64,000 nt of DNA from Lindgomyces ingoldianus. Taxonomy: Eukaryota > Ascomycota > Dothideomycetes > Pleosporales > Lindgomycetaceae. A program made the translations under genes and the position numbers. The stretch covers positions 837,610-901,609 of the forward strand of contig NW_022985185.1 of the NCBI RefSeq assembly GCF_010093535.1, given 5' to 3'. Below the pieces are notes generated by a model. That model was not told the origin of the DNA, made no database searches, and saw only the letters and a program-made list of their open reading frames with translations. Shown here piece after piece: positions 1 to 13,936 of this stretch. Positions within the stretch are counted from its first letter, which is position 1, and each line of letters begins with the position of its first letter.

Positions 1-697
1 TATTATTTATAGTAATAAGTGTTTACTTGCTTTACTTATATAGTCTAGTTAATTTTATTAGTTTCTTTTTTAGCTATTATCTAAATTCTCTACCTTATAA
101 GTATTATTATACACTTAATATCTTATAGCTTAGTCTGCTAACTAATTATAGCATTAAAGAAAATTACTATGCTGCTCTGCCCCCCTTCTAAAGCCTCTTT
201 AGAGGTGTTTTAAGTTATCTACTTTTAGGCTGCCTACGCCCTTGCTTACAGCCTTTAAGTTAAGTTTTTCTATTAGTCTTTTAGATTAAAGAAATGTAAA
301 TATTACACCTTATATAATAAAAAAATGCAATCTTATATAAATATAGTCTAATACTGCTAGGTTACAAGTTACTAATGCGTGTATAAGTCCTCTTATATTA
401 TAAGAAGAAATTCCTAGTCTTTTAGGGCTATCTTAAGCTATAGGCAGCAGCCTAAAACACAGGGAGTAAAAAAAACAAAAAAGAGGCTTTTAAGGCTATT
501 TTAAAGTCTGCTTAGAACCTAGCGCAGGTAGCGTAGGTTATAAAGAGTTAGGAAGCTAGGCTTCCTACAGCTAGTGTTTAGGTGGCCTTATTCTACTAAA
601 ATACTAAGCTACTCTAACAGGTTTTAGCTCTAGAGGCTTTAGTGTCTAACCTTTAGGTAGACATTATAGCACTTTTAGGCAGCTAAGAATAAGGTAG

Positions 698-780
698 AGA
701 GGGTTTAGAAGGAGTCTAGAGGGGAGAGAGGAAAGGAAAGAGAAAAGGAAGAAAGGCAAAGAAGGAGAAAAAGAAAAGTC
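698..780 (+). repeat. Purine-rich tract in the 3' region of A1
   Basis: About 80 bases are almost purely A and G on the plus strand, which is antisense to the element. The complementary pyrimidine tract lies at about 35165-35255 in A2, so it belongs to the family and is not a random expansion. It lies downstream of pol and upstream of the 3' LTR. I see no recognisable protein in it. Confidence 0.6.
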
Positions 781-929
781 TAGAGGTGTCTAACAGCTTA
801 CTATTAGACTTTCTAAGCAACATGTCTGTAAAGTTATAATAATATTATATAAAAATATAATCTAACTTCTTACTTTTATACTTTATTATCTGCTAAGTAA
901 TCTATACCTTTTATACTAGCTTTAAAAGC

Positions 930-3900
930 CTTAATTTACTTTTATAAGGCCCTTAAAAGTCCTAGCTAATTTAGATGCTTATTATAAAAGGCTTTTAATT
1001 TATAAGGGGAACCTATAAAATTTAAAGCCTTGTACTAGACTAGATTAGGGTTGTGTCCTATTTATTTTACCTAGTACTTAAGTATTTTCTAGTAAAGCTT
1101 ACTAGTAAGTATTTTCTCTACTTTCTACTTTTTTACTTTATTAATAGTAATTCTAGGGGGTTTTAGAGGTTCTTATTTTAGAAGCAGATTTTAAAAATTT
1201 TTATAAAGTATGTTTAGTGCAAAGACATTATGTATCTTTAACTTTAAAAGTAGCTTTAGGTAGTATAAGTTTCTAACTTATTTAAGTACCTTAAAAAAGC
1301 TTTTTTATTATTTAGATAGTTTTTAGCTAGGTCTTTAAATAGCTAGGTTCTTAGTGTTTAGGTAGACTATGTTGCTAACCTTTTAGTTAACTAGCTAGTA
1401 GTAGTAGTTAACTACAGTTTACATCTAATCCTAGGCCTTTTCTATATAGGTCTTAGCTAACTCCTAGGCTGCATGCATGCAGGTTGCTAATGCTAGGGCA
1501 TTCTTATAATTTAGCTTATTTATAGCTGTAATAGGTTCTGTAGAATGTTTCTAGTCCTAGCTTTAACATAGTTTAGAGCTGTATAGAACTTAATACAGAG
1601 ACATTTTAATTATTACATAGAGTAAAGTTATCTAAGCCTAATTAATTAGAGGCAGTAAAAAACTCTAGTTATCTTAGTAAAAAAATATAAAAGGCCTTAG
1701 TCTTTAATTAATATACTTATTTATAATCTCTATTTAGCTATCTATTTCTTTATAATAGGCAGTAGAGAGCTTAACTTTTACGCCTAAAATTTAACAAAAT
1801 TTAGACTAGAAACTAGATATAAACTAAGGTCCTTAATTAGAAATAATAGTTTTAAGTGTGTAGCTAAAATAGTACACTTATTAAATAAATAAAGTAGCTA
1901 TTTTTTAGGTGTTAATTATTTTATAGTAGGGAATAAAAATAGCTTATTTTAATAAGTAATTAATTATAACTATAATTTAATTATATCTAGACTTGTCTTT
2001 AAAAAACTTCTTAAAGTTAATGCATAAGTGCTACATTAGTTAAGCAGGAATTAGTAGGGGGTAAATAAAGCCTAAGGTTTAGTTTTATTTTAGATAAGCC
2101 TTATAATAAAGAAGGTAATTCTGTATGTATTATTTGCAGGTAGCCTCTATACCCTTCTAGTAGTACTTTTAGGCTAGTAACTAATAGGTCTTAGTAGCAC
2201 TAGGATGTGCTAAAGATACTTAGTTATAAACTTCTTAGATAAGTTAAGTACACAGTAATAAGTCTACTAGCACACATAAGCAGTTAGCATAAAAAAGTAG
2301 TTTATTTCTTATTTAATAATAGTAAAGTAAGAGTTCTTGCTTTTACACAAAAAAGGCTTAATTCTTTTAAAGTAATACATTAATTAATTTTAAAAAATTT
2401 AGAGATATAACCTAGTTTAGTCTTTCTATAATATTTAGTGTAGCTGCTTAAGTTATTGTTTAAGTAATATAGTACTAGGCTAGTTTAAAGTTAATTTAGG
2501 GGTGTAGTTAGTGTAGTCCTAGTAGGACTCTTAACTTATTATTAGTTTAAGCTGCTTTTAAATTTTCTACGTCTTATTTATAATAACTAAGAATGTCTGC
2601 CCTAGTGTTGTTCTTACTAGGGGTGTACTTAATTTAAAAGTAATACTAAGCTAACTTTTTAGCCTAATAGACTTAACAAGCATTTAGCACCTTTATTATT
2701 ATAAAGTACTTTAATAAATAATAATTAGTATATACTAAAGTGCTTATTGCTATAGATGTAAGCTTAGCCCTTTATTATTTAAACATAGTAATAATTGTAA
2801 ATAGCTTCTTATTATGTATCTCCTAGTTTAGCTCTAAACTAGATAGGACCTTACTATAGAATAATACAAAGCACTAATTTCTATCTGCTTATTTCTAAGA
2901 AAGGACTCCTACTACTACCCTATTAAAAGCGTTAGTTTTAATTTTAGTTTATAACATAAAGTTAAAATAGTAAAGTGTAAGTATACTTAGTAGCGCAGAC
3001 TTTAGCTTTTTAAAAGCCACGTTACACTCTAAAGTTTATATAAAAGGGGTAGTAAAGCTTTAAAGTGTAATAATTAGTTTTACTATATAAAAAAATTCTA
3101 AAATAAATTGCTAATAAAATCTAGTAAAGCCTAAGAAGGATTTCACACCTGTTACAGTAGTAAGCGCCTACTAGTTGCGTAGCACCTCTACTTTCTCTAG
3201 GTTAACCTCTAGTCCTTTATTTAAAAGTATATAGCTAAGATACCTTATTTAAGTAATATAAAATTTACTTTTTTTAATCTTTACTTATAATTCTACTTAC
3301 TAAAGCCTTTCTAAGACTTTCTTAATATAAAGAATATAAGTTGCCTTATCTTTAAAGTAGATAAGGATGTTATTAAGATAAGCAATACAGAAATTATCTA
3401 GATAGTTAATTAATACATTATTTATATAGCGCTAGTAAGTTACTAGACTATTACATAATCTAAAAGGCAGAACTTTACACTTATAGGTTTTATATTATGT
3501 CTAAAAAGTAGTACACTTTTTAGAGCTTAGATCTATCCTAATCTTATTAAAGGCTGCGTAAATATTAAACTTAGTAAAGATTACTACCTTAGTAGGTTTT
3601 AATAAAAGTTTGTTTATGTGCAGTATTAGATACACATTCTTATAAGTAAAAGTGTTAAGTTTATAGTAATTAACATAAATACATAAGTTGCTATTTAGTT
3701 TCTATACATAAAGAATAGAAGATGTAAAAGGGCTCTAACTTTACTTAATAAAGCTATATTTTAGATTATCTATAACATATTTCTTTGTTACCTCTAGCTT
3801 CTTAAGGTTCTGTTTGTACAACAGACTGTAACTATTAAGGAGAGGCTCTGTAAGGACAATCTTGTAGTTATATAGACAATGTACTAGTAGCTAGTAAGCT

Positions 3901-4345
3901 GCAGTGTGGCTAAATACATCTTAGTACTAATAGTATTTAAATAGCAATTAAAGGTTTACTAATGCTTTAGTTTTATGTTTAGCGTCTAACTATTAGGCTT
4001 ACTTATCTTTAATTAACTACTTAATTTTATAAATAAAAGTTAAAAAGAACTTGTTCTTTTTTCTTTTTATATTAAAATAAAAAGCATTTACTAAAATTAG
4101 AGTAATAGTAGCTAAATAGACTTTCTTTAGACCTATTCTAAACTTTTTAATAGATAGGCAAAAGAATAATTTAAGTGTTTTTAGACTATAAATAATAAGA
4201 GATCTGTATAATTTTAGTAGCCTTAGCAAACCCTTAATGCAGTAGATTGTTAGGCTGCATAACTGCTAAAATTAGTCCTTTTTCTATAGTGTGTTATGTT
4301 GTTTAATATCTAGCTCTACTTCTTTATTACACGTAGGCTAAGTTA
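930..4345 (-). pseudogene. A1 pol remnant: reverse transcriptase, RNase H, integrase, chromodomain
   Basis: Reading the minus strand and allowing for RIP stops, the order is reverse transcriptase (about 4345-3000), RNase H (about 3000-2600), integrase (about 2500-1450) and a short chromodomain-like tail (about 1150-930). The assignments come from family phrases that survive better in A2, such as a YLNNIFIYS-type RT active-site region. Boundaries are approximate because every frame is broken many times. RT before integrase is the Ty3/gypsy order. No protein can be made. Confidence 0.6.
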
Positions 4346-6396
4346 ATTGCATAAGCAAGGGCAGTAAAAGTTTATAGGTAGGCAGATATTTACTAGGCTA
4401 TATAATCTAATTCCTTTTTATATTTAGATAGAGTTTAAAACAATGTAACTATTTAATACTAATAATACAATCCTAGGAGCTAAGGTTTATAATAATAAAG
4501 AAGCAGTTTTAGATGCTTCTCTTATTAATTTACATGTGTAGGTAAATATACTAGTAGATAAGAACTTAGATTTAATCTTAAAAGCCCTTAACTATAACTT
4601 TAAATAGTAAGTGTTAAATAGGAATATAAAAGCATTAAAATAATAACTTAGTAGTTAGTAAGTTAATAAATAAAAAACTATAAGCGCTAGTATTAACTAA
4701 AAAATTTAAATAAACTTTAATGCTTTTTAAATATAAAACAGTAGAAACTTAGAAGTGTTTTTTTTTAAATAAGTGTAATAAATTAATATTTAATAAATTA
4801 TACTTACTTAAGCCTAAAATAAAGAGTTTTTTTAGGCGTTGCTATTTTCTATCTAAAAGGCATCTAGATTAAAATTATTTATGTTTATAAATTTTTTTTT
4901 AGAATTTTACTACTCTACCTTTATTTCTTATACCCTAGAGATAGGGCAGTTGCTAGTAAAATGTCTTAGTTTTCTATAATTATAACAGTTGCTAAAAGTT
5001 GTTTGTCTTTCTAGGGCAGGTGTCTAGCTAGATTGTCTATAGGTAACTAAGGTAGACTAAGGTACTAACATAGGTGCAGGTTAGAGTGCACTAGAATAGT
5101 ATACTACCTTAGATGTATTACTAGAAACTTTTTAAGACTAATCTATACTAGGTCTAATAGTAGACTATTAGGTAAGATTAATAGTTTACTTTAAAATAGC
5201 AGAGGTATTTTTTCTTTTTATATTATAAGCTATTAGGTAGGCTACTATAGTCTTAAAGAAGCTTTTTTAAGTGTACTTAAAACCTAAGTTTAGTACTCTT
5301 AGGCTAAGCAGTATCTTCTTTTATAAGTAGAAGAACTATTTTACCTTTAATATAGACCCTTTAACAGCAGCACTAATAAAGTAAGCTTTAAAAGTAAAAA
5401 ATGCTTTTTCTTTACTTATTTTTAGAGTTTAAAACACCTGTTGCGCCTTTATTTTTTTATTACTAGTAATAAAGTAAGTTTATAAAAGCTTAATTATTTC
5501 TTTTATATTTTTAAACTAAAAGTTGTTTAATTTAGCTAGGTATCTAGGCTCTAGGTATTCCTTCGCGATACTAGCAGTGTGTCCCTATACTAGCGCTATG
5601 CGTGCGCACTTACTTTAATAGTAATCTACATTAATGTTAAGTCTATCTATAATAAAGGCTTACTATTATTTAAACATAAGTTTTTTACTATTTATAAGGT
5701 TCTTAATCTTAGGCATGTGTTTAGTAAGGTAGCTTTAAAAAAGCTTAGAAGTGCCTAAAAAGTCTTTTACTATTAGTGTAGTAAAAGTAATTTAAAGCAT
5801 TATTAAGGGTAATTTAGTAGTTAGTAAGAGATAATTAAGACTAATAGTTTTTAATCTAGTTAGCTATTTAATTTATACTCTTAATTAAGTAACTTAGTTC
5901 TTAAAAGCTATGCTACTAAAGTTTAACTTTAAATCTAGTAAGTTTTTAGCTTTAAGTCCTATAAAAAAAGGTTTAGCTATTAAAGTTAGTAGTAGTTTAG
6001 TTTTAAAGGTAAGCATCTTGCCTTAGCTGTAGCTAAAATAAGTTATAGTCTTTATAATAGAATCTAATAGTAGTTAAAAGTTAAGCATTAGTAGTTATTC
6101 TTAATTTTAATAAGTTATTAGTAGTCTTTAAGTTTTTACTTTAGCGCACTTTTTACAACTTTTTTAAAGGTAATTTTAATTATAGAGAATAAAAAGTTCT
6201 AAACTTAAAAGCTTTAGTTAATAAAAAGTCTCTAAGATCTTATTTATACTAACTAAATAATTTAATATAATAGTGTGTAAAAATAGTAACTTAAACTAAA
6301 TTAAACACTTCTTAGAACTTAAACATAGTTAAAAAAATAATTAATATAATATTATTAATAAGGCTGTTACTAGCAAAAGTAAGTTTTCTAATATAA

Positions 6397-6686
6397 TATA
6401 ACAGCGCAGGCAAGACAATAGGTCTAAATGCAGTATAAATCTACTTAGAGGCATATAGAAGTGCGTGGGGACTTAGAGACCTAGGAATACTAATAACACC
6501 TATAGGCCTTGTACATAGGATATTAGAAAACTACTAAGCTAGCTACAGGGGCAAGGTGCGACTAAATACATAAGGGAATAGGGGCAACTGCGGGGGACTA
6601 GGTCGAGTCATGGTCAGGGCCGATACGGGGACCCTTCGGATAGGATCCAAGCGACCCGAGATGGAACGATTCGTAGAATCGTTACA
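6397..6686 (-). repeat. 5' LTR of A1 (290 bp)
   Basis: Read on the minus strand the LTR begins TGTAACGATTCG and ends in a RIP-altered form of GCCGTTACA, so it has the TG..CA rule and short inverted ends. Copies are at 30215-30504, 40324-40613 and 49994-50282. It keeps many CpG and CpA sites, unlike the interior a few bases away. Confidence 0.92.
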
Positions 6687-9554
6687 CCTAGTAATGCCCT
6701 TTAGCTTAGCTAACACGCCTAGTACTTTTTAATATTTTATAAATAACTTACTCTAACCCTACCTAGACATGTTCTGCACTATGTATATTAATAATATTCT
6801 AATCTACAGTAATAGCTTTTTAGAGCATAAACAGCATATACACTTAGTGCTAAAGGCTATAAAAGAAGTAGGTTTATAACTTAACATAGATAAATATAAG
6901 TTTTACTAATTAAAGGTTATATATTTAAAATATATAATCTTTATAAATAGCATTTAAATAGACCTTATTAAGGTTTAGACTATGCTAGATTAGCAATACT
7001 TAAAAGACATAAAAGATATTTAAGCCTTTATAAAATTTACTAACTTTTACTAATAATTTATTAACAACTTTTTATAGTAAGTAAGCCTTATAATTACACT
7101 TACTAAAAAAAAAATTTAATTTAACTTTAACTTAAATTACTAATAGTCTTTTAACTAGCTAAAAAAAGCCTTTACTAAAGCTTTAATACTCTACTACTTT
7201 AACTTTAAACTACTAATACTTATAGAAGCTAATGCTTTAGACTACATAGTAGCAGGAGTTCTCTCTTAGACTAAGCTAGACAGAACTATTAGGCCTATTA
7301 TATACTTCTTAAAAAAATAAGTCTTATAGAAGGTAATTATAAGATCTATAATAAAAAATTACTTACTATAGTATACTACTTTAAATAATAGCAACCTAAA
7401 CTAGAAAGTGCAGCGCATTTAATATAGGTTTTATTTAACTATAAGAACTTATAGTACTTTATAACTATAAAATAACTTAGCTACTAATAAGCCTATTAGT
7501 CTAAATACTTATCTTATTTTAATTTTAAGATTACTTATTATCTTAGTTAAAACAGAGGGAAACTAGATGCTTTTATAAAGTAATTTTAAGATATTTTTAC
7601 TTAAAAAAAAGTGTAAAAGGCTTAACACTAAACTTTACTTTAACTTAAGCTATTTTTAGACCTTAACCTAAATAAAATAAATTAGATAATTAATTAAATT
7701 ATTACTAATAAGTATTTAAATAATAAATTTATCTAAGAAACTTTAGACCTGCTTTAAAACAGCGCTAGTTAGTTAAAAAAAGTAACACTAGCTAACTATA
7801 AAAACTAAAATAGTAAGCTATATTACTATAACTAACTTATAATTTTTAATTCTAATAAACTAAAAATTAAACTACTTTAAATTATACATAACTTGCCTAT
7901 TAAAGGACACTTAAGCAGAGGAAAGACTCTTAACCTACTACAAAGAGAGTACTACTAGCCCTGCATGTTCTATACTGTACGCTAATATGTATTATGTTAC
8001 TATACTTGCTGTAAAGTAAAGGCCTTTTAAAAAAGGTATAATAGCCTACTTAAACTACTTCTAATCTTTAAATAAGCTTAAAAAATATATTAATTAATTT
8101 TATTATAAACCTACTCTTATCTAAAAGGTACATAAATATTATAGTAGTTATTAATTACTTAACTAAGTATTAACACTTAATACTATGTTCTTTTATAACT
8201 GCCTCTAATATAGCCTAGTTATTCTACTAATATGTATAAGTTTACTATAGCCTGCCTAATATAATTATATTAGACAGAGGTACGCAGTTTGTCTTAGCCT
8301 TCTAGAATAAACTTTATAAATAGCTCTAAATTATCTTTTATCTATCTACAGCTTTTTACCTAAAGACTAATAGCTAGACTAAGAATATAAACACTATAAT
8401 AAAATAAGTCCTATAAGTGTACATAAACTACTAGCAGGATAACTAGGTAAAATAGTTAGCTATAGCATAGTTTAAAGCTAATAACATAATATCTAAATTA
8501 ACATAAGTATCTTTGTTTTTAGCAAACTATAGATACTACCTCTAAATAAAATTTAAACTACTTTTAAATACCCTCTAACTAACTTATTAATTTATATAAG
8601 TAATAAATGTAAATAGACTTATTAATAAAATTTAAAACATATTTAAATATATTTATAAAAAGCTTATATAGGCTTAAGCTTTTTAACAAAAGTACATAAA
8701 CTAATTTTAAACCCCCACCCTTGTGTATGCAGCTAGTAAGAAGGTCTAGCTAGATGCTAGAAATATCTAAATAAACTAATAATTAAAAAAACTTAATTAA
8801 AAGAACTTTAGCCTTTTTATAGTAGCCTATATAGTTTTATTGCATGCTTACTAATTAATTCTACCTAACAGCATAAAGATACACCCTGTGTTCTATGTAT
8901 TATTGCTGCGCTAAGTAGCCTTTAAATCTAACTATCTACCTAGACAGCTAAACCTGCTACTTAAACCTATTATTATAAATAATAAACTAGAATATATTAT
9001 AAAAGACATTAAATAAATCTAGTTTAATAAGAAAAAACATATTTATAAATACTTTATAAAATAGACTAGATATAATAAACTGTTATAAAAACCTATAGAA
9101 GCTTTATAAAAGAACTCTACAGTAACCTAATTCTACGCCTAATACTTATCTAAACTAAACCTGTACTCTAATAAAAACAACCTAATGCTAGAACTACTAA
9201 TGTAAAGGATTCCCTTTCTAATAAGAGGGGGGGTACTGTTATAGTATCCTCTCTAGATCCTAGACATAACTGTATTAGACGTGTACTAGAGTATTATTAG
9301 TGCACATCTAATATAAATATAACACAACATAGACATAAACTTAAGTATAAACTGCTTTAACACTAACTAAACTTAAAACAGGCTTAATTTATACTTAAAG
9401 TGCTTAGACTTTTAAGCTAAGTATTTAATTACTAATTTTCTTCTAAACTTTTCTATTTCTCACACAACATCTTGTACCTACTATAATACCTTACGTAGTA
9501 ATTAAACTAGACCTCTGTAAAGCTCTATAACCTTACTTGTGCACAATTGTGACA
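6687..9554 (+). mobile_element. Ty3/gypsy family C, copy C1 (3' part)
   Basis: This is the right-hand part of a plus-strand gypsy element whose left part lies beyond A1. From 6690 the sequence resumes in the reverse transcriptase and pairs with the reverse complement of C2 around 18300-18480. It then runs through RNase H (about 7150-7480) and integrase (about 7860-8700). The polypurine tract AAGAGGGGGGG at about 9223-9233 precedes the 3' LTR. The interior is RIP-mutated. C1 is itself inserted in D1; CCTGC follows the LTR at 9555-9559. Confidence 0.85.
9237..9554 (+). repeat. 3' LTR of C1 (318 bp)
   Basis: It begins TGTTATAGTATCC (a RIP-altered TGTCACAGTATCC) and ends AATTGTGACA. It is the same length as both C2 LTRs (15502-15819 and 20931-21248) and collinear with their reverse complements. 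Confidence 0.93.
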
Positions 9555-9599
9555 CCTGCAAAGATTTAAGTTTATAATTAAAAATAACACCTACTTTAA

Positions 9600-12240
9600 C
9601 TATAAAGTTATTATTAACATTATATAAATTAATAATAAAGATGTTCTATATATTATTAATGCAGACACATTATTTTAGGCTACTACATTCCTAAAATCTA
9701 TGTCTACACAAGATACCTAGGATGCACTATGCAAATGCTAGATTAACACCTATTAAGGACCCCTAGACTATATTATATATAACCTTAGTATAAACTTTGC
9801 TTTAGAGGATTTTTAAGCTTATACAAAGATTATAAAAGCTACATGTAGGCAGATGCCTATAGAAGCACATTAGGCAGTTAGAAAGGTTAAGCGCGCGCAC
9901 GCACTTCTCTAATAAGCGTTTAACATCTTAAAGACTAAGCTAGGTAACTGTACAGATAATAAGGCTATCCTGCAGATAGCAGTTAAGGCTCTAAACAACA
10001 CAGCTAGCCTACATAGTCTAGTACCCACACTGCTAGTCTTTAGAGTATACCTAAGAATTAACCTAGACTCTTTACTATTACTAAACATTATTACATAAGC
10101 AAGCGCTATATAAAAAGTAATAAAGATACTTTAAAAAAACTATGTAAAAGTAAATATTAATTATGTAATTAACACTTATAATAGCTTTATAACATATAAA
10201 GTTCTTAACCTCCCCCTTAGCTTAAAGATTATAGCATAAAGAGAGAAGAAAAGCTAGACTAGCCTATATAAAATTAAGAGCATTAAAAAAAGAAACATTA
10301 TTATTAAAAAAAAATAGCCTACTAAAGCTTTAATATACACAAGTTAAACTATACTATAAAAAAAAAAAAACAACTTACTTATAATAAATAACCTAGATAA
10401 ACTAATTTTTATATAAAAAAATTCTCTAAAGAAAAAAAAAAAACAGCCTTATAAAAATATTATAAAGGCAGAACTAGAGCCTACTACAGACTAAGCCCCT
10501 TAGAATAGTAATACTGCACTAGTGCAAAGAGAAAATATAAATACTAGAAAAAGTAAAAAGTAAAGGAAACCTATATAAAGTCTAGACTAGGTATTTCTAA
10601 CCTAGAAGAAAAAGAATAATTAGGCCTTATCTATTAAGCTTTATATAGATAGTGTAATTACTATACCTAAAAAACTATTTAAAAAATTAGGCTATATAAA
10701 GATAGACACTTTAATTACTAACAGCACTTTTAAAGTTATAGCATATAACTTAATAAAGCATAAAAGTTAGATTTTTAACTTTTACTTTATATAAAAAGTA
10801 AAAGGTAAAACAACTTAACTATATAAAAAATCCTGCCTAGTGTTTACTAGCTACTTAGATAAAAAAAAAAAGAAATTCTTACTTAGTTACTAACTATTTA
10901 GAGAATAAGCTAGAAACTACTTTTAGCTATAAAAGTAAGCTTAAAAGCTATATATAAAATGCATTTTAAACTATATAATATTATATAAGTATACATTTAA
11001 TTAATAGATAAGCTTATGCGCATGCTGTACATAAAGCTACTAAAAAAGATGCGCTAGAGCTTTCTACTAAATATAATACTCTAGGTTATATAACCCTTGT
11101 ATAAAGCTGCTAAATTAGGACTATATTAGTTTAAAACATACTATAACTACTATAAAAAAAAGCTGCGCATGCACATTTTTTTATATAACCTCTACTTTTT
11201 AATTACTAATAAAAAAGAGCACACTTTTAGTATTACTAGCCTATAGATAAATAACACTTTAAGTATTATAATAAAAATTTTGTGTAAAAAGAAAAAAAGA
11301 AACTATAAAAAGTAAAGTTTTATATAAAAAGTAAAACTATTTTAGTAAAAAAGCAACTTATTAAGTTTAATAGTAAAAAAATTAAACTTACGCATAACAT
11401 AGTAGTCTTTACTTAAAAGAGATAAGTAAGCTACCTTTATATAATTAACTTAAAGAATAAGGATGCTGCATAATAATATATTAAGTAATATATAAAAAAG
11501 GCATATATTACATTTATGTGTTAACTAAAAGCAGCATTTAACCTATTTATTACTACATAAACTATAAACCTTTTACATAATAATATTAACACACTTAACA
11601 TATAAATTTAATAGTAGATAGATAACAGTAAGTGCAGTCTTACCTTTCTACTATTATAGCTTAATTATGTAAAGCTATTTATCTTTATAAATAAATTATT
11701 TACTAATAATAAAAACTTTAGCTTATAGCTAGAATTCTTAATTATATTAAGTAATAAAGACTATATAAAGTAAAGTAACTACTTTAAAATACTAGGCAAC
11801 ATTATACACTAGAATTTTACTAAGTATAAAAAAGTAACTAGAAGTGTTCTTACTAGTAAACTATATAGAATAGTTAGAAAGTTTAATAATATAATTACTT
11901 TTAGTATAACTTTATAGTAAATTATATAAACACTTAAACTACTACTAATTTTAGTAGTAATCTACATAGATTTAAGGTTTTTATATAATTACTTTATTAA
12001 GCTAAGCACTACTAGTAAAAAGTAACTTATAATTAACATTATATTACTCTATAAATTATATAAGAAAAGGGAAATTACTAAGATAAAGTAAATTAATAGT
12101 AAAAATAACTTAGTAGATATATGTATAAAAAAAACACTAAACTAGGCTTTTTAATTATTAGTCCTAACTAACTACCTCTTTGTCTAGATAGAAGCATCTG
12201 TAGACTAGCTAGATCCTGTGCGCAAAGATGCCTTAGACTA
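9600..12240 (+). pseudogene. D1 pol remnant: integrase, reverse transcriptase, RNase H
   Basis: The reading frame can be followed through RIP stops. It shows an integrase C-terminal region with AVKALNNTA near 9980, a post-integrase segment near 10190-10300, RT-like sequence from about 10640, and the family RNase H ending near 12210. Stops are overwhelmingly TAA and TAG. The integrase core and everything upstream are absent because C1 interrupts the element. It is non-functional. Confidence 0.65.
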
Positions 12241-12585
12241 ACTAGACTAATAACGCCTTTATATAAGGCCTATTTTTCTTTATTTTATTTTTTTTATATT
12301 ATACACACTTATTTTTCTTATTATAAGGATCTGTCACTGCTAGCACTATATAAAAAGAGAAAAGAGCTAGAGGATTATACAGCAGAGCTTAAAAAGTAAA
12401 GGATAAAGAAAAGAAAAGCTATTTATATAGCATAACTAGCCTATTCTAACACACAGCATTACTAAGGTAAGTCCTAATAAATAAAGGTAAAGTAAAGGCA
12501 GAATGTAATTAGATAGACCTACATAGACAGAAAAAAGGTAACACATACAAAAGGCAACTTTTTAGACAAAAAGAAAAGTTGCTAG

Positions 12586-12865
12586 TGTCTGTACGCAGCA
12601 GCAGCGTTGCGTCCTAGATACAAGCAATTGCGCACAAGCAGGATCACGTATCTATGTCACATAATGCTTATGCGCGAACCTCTGTGCGTAAACATCTAGA
12701 TATCCCCCTTTTTCTCTATATAAAGGAAAGACAAGAGTAATAGAACTAGAAACATGTTGCTCTTACCTTACCTACCTTGTACGCTGTGCACACTGTACAC
12801 CACTCTTACTCTTACTACTTAAGTGCTCATACTATAAGCAGCTAGCTGTCGGAGCCTATTTAACA
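12586..12865 (+). repeat. 3' LTR of D1 (280 bp)
   Basis: It starts TGTCTGTACG and ends GCCTATTTAACA. It is identical in length and layout to the two D2 LTRs. It contains a hairpin-capable pair, GCGCACAAGCA and a matching TGCTTATGCGC, about 25 bases apart. The following bases TTATA (12866-12870) are the presumed TSD in element F2. Confidence 0.92.
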
Positions 12866-13572
12866 TTATATATAAAATCTTTAGCTTAGCGCTTATACAC
12901 CTTTTTTAAAAAAGTAAAACAACCTACATTAAAAAGCTATAAAAAGTGTAATAAGTGTAAAGGCATATAAATAGTAATAATTTTATTCTTTTTATAGTAC
13001 TACTAAAAATTAAGTAAGTTATAGCTTTTATAGCTATTAATAATAAAAAGCTAATAAGCGCTTATAACTCTTTTCTTTATATACTTATTAAAGTGCTTTA
13101 ACTACTATAGCCTAAGCTTATTTATTATCTAGCTGTTCTTAGAGACTATAATAACTTAGTTTTAAAGTAGATTCTTTTTCTTATACTAAGCAAAGAAGTA
13201 ATAGCAGCTTTTAAAAATAATAAAAAGTAAAATAGCTTACTTTATTATATTAATACTTTAAATAACTATTATTTACTTTTTATTACTTTACTATATTACC
13301 TTTAGCTATTTTTATTTTTTTAAAGCTATAATAACTGCTTTAGTTAATATCTAGCTTATTATAAAACCTAACTTATTAAAGTTATATATATTTTATTTTA
13401 GATACTATACTTAGCTTTTATATTAGCTACTAGGTAAAACTAGCTTTAAATAACTTTTAGATTTTTATTAAGCACTTTTTTATAATTATACTTATAATTA
13501 AACTTTATTATAAACTTAGAGTAACGTACTTTACAGGCGAGTTGCTTACACACTTAAGTTGCTTACTTTTAC

Positions 13573-13936
13573 TAAGACCCTTGTCAGATTAAAGCACTGT
13601 TTCTAGGCTTCCTGAGATGGATGATGGGTTTGGATATGATGTATGGGATGATTGATTGATTGTATTGATTGTCTTGATTTATTGATCCTTTTTCTGCTCT
13701 ACTTGTGTTGCTCGGCTTTTTGTTTTGCCGATCCGGGTCCCTCGCACACTTGCCCTATGCGCGACCAGCCTGCAACATGCTGCAATTTGCTGCAACATGC
13801 TGCAAAATGCTGCAAAATGCTGCAACATGCAGCAATTTGCAGCAACATACTGTTCGAGCCTATTGCTCGTACTATGTAGCAGCTTTCGTCAAACGTTCCT
13901 TCTGTCTTGACAGTAGGTGCGCATATCTGACAACCC
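13573..13936 (-). repeat. Captured G fragment with 10-bp tandem repeat
   Basis: About 290 bp here match, in opposite orientation, the segment at 44865-45080 of insert G, with scattered differences. The match includes the run from the TGCTGCAA repeats through the CCGATCC..TCCCTCGC stretch to CTGTCAGATT. A 10-bp tandem array of the type TGCTGCAACA occupies about 13783-13848. The short open frames across it are low-complexity by-products of the array. The segment is hardly RIP-mutated, unlike the element that carries it. No gene is recognised. Confidence 0.75.

Larger units (their letters stand above)
1..6686 (-). mobile_element. Ty3/gypsy family A, copy A1 (partial, RIP-mutated)
   Basis: This is an LTR retrotransposon lying on the minus strand and cut by the window start. 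Its 5' LTR is at 6397-6686. The interior matches copy A2 (30215-40613) read in reverse. For example, the zinc-knuckle and pre-RT stretch near 4900-5500 here pairs with 31400-31990 there. The interior is saturated with TAA and TAG codons and nearly lacks CpA and TpG, as expected after RIP. A1 keeps about 930 bp (roughly 3410-4340) that A2 has lost, so it is the fuller reference for the family. It sits inside element C1; CCTAG follows the LTR at 6687-6691, and the other TSD copy is outside the window. Confidence 0.85.
9555..12865 (+). mobile_element. Ty1/copia family D, copy D1 (3' part)
   Basis: This is the right-hand part of a plus-strand copia element split by C1. The order integrase tail (9560-10350), reverse transcriptase (10640-11600), RNase H (about 11690-12210), then LTR is the copia order. 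In one frame around 9975-10100 the familiar fungal copia phrase VPTLLVF is readable. The RNase H and 3' end match D2 (37566-40011) closely, but D1 lacks the 660-bp segment at 38636-39295 of D2. The 5' half of D1 must lie left of the window. Confidence 0.85.

Noticed and set aside
4017..4229. 70-codon minus-strand frame in A1
   Set aside because: It lies within RIP-mutated reverse transcriptase of A1 and is a chance opening.
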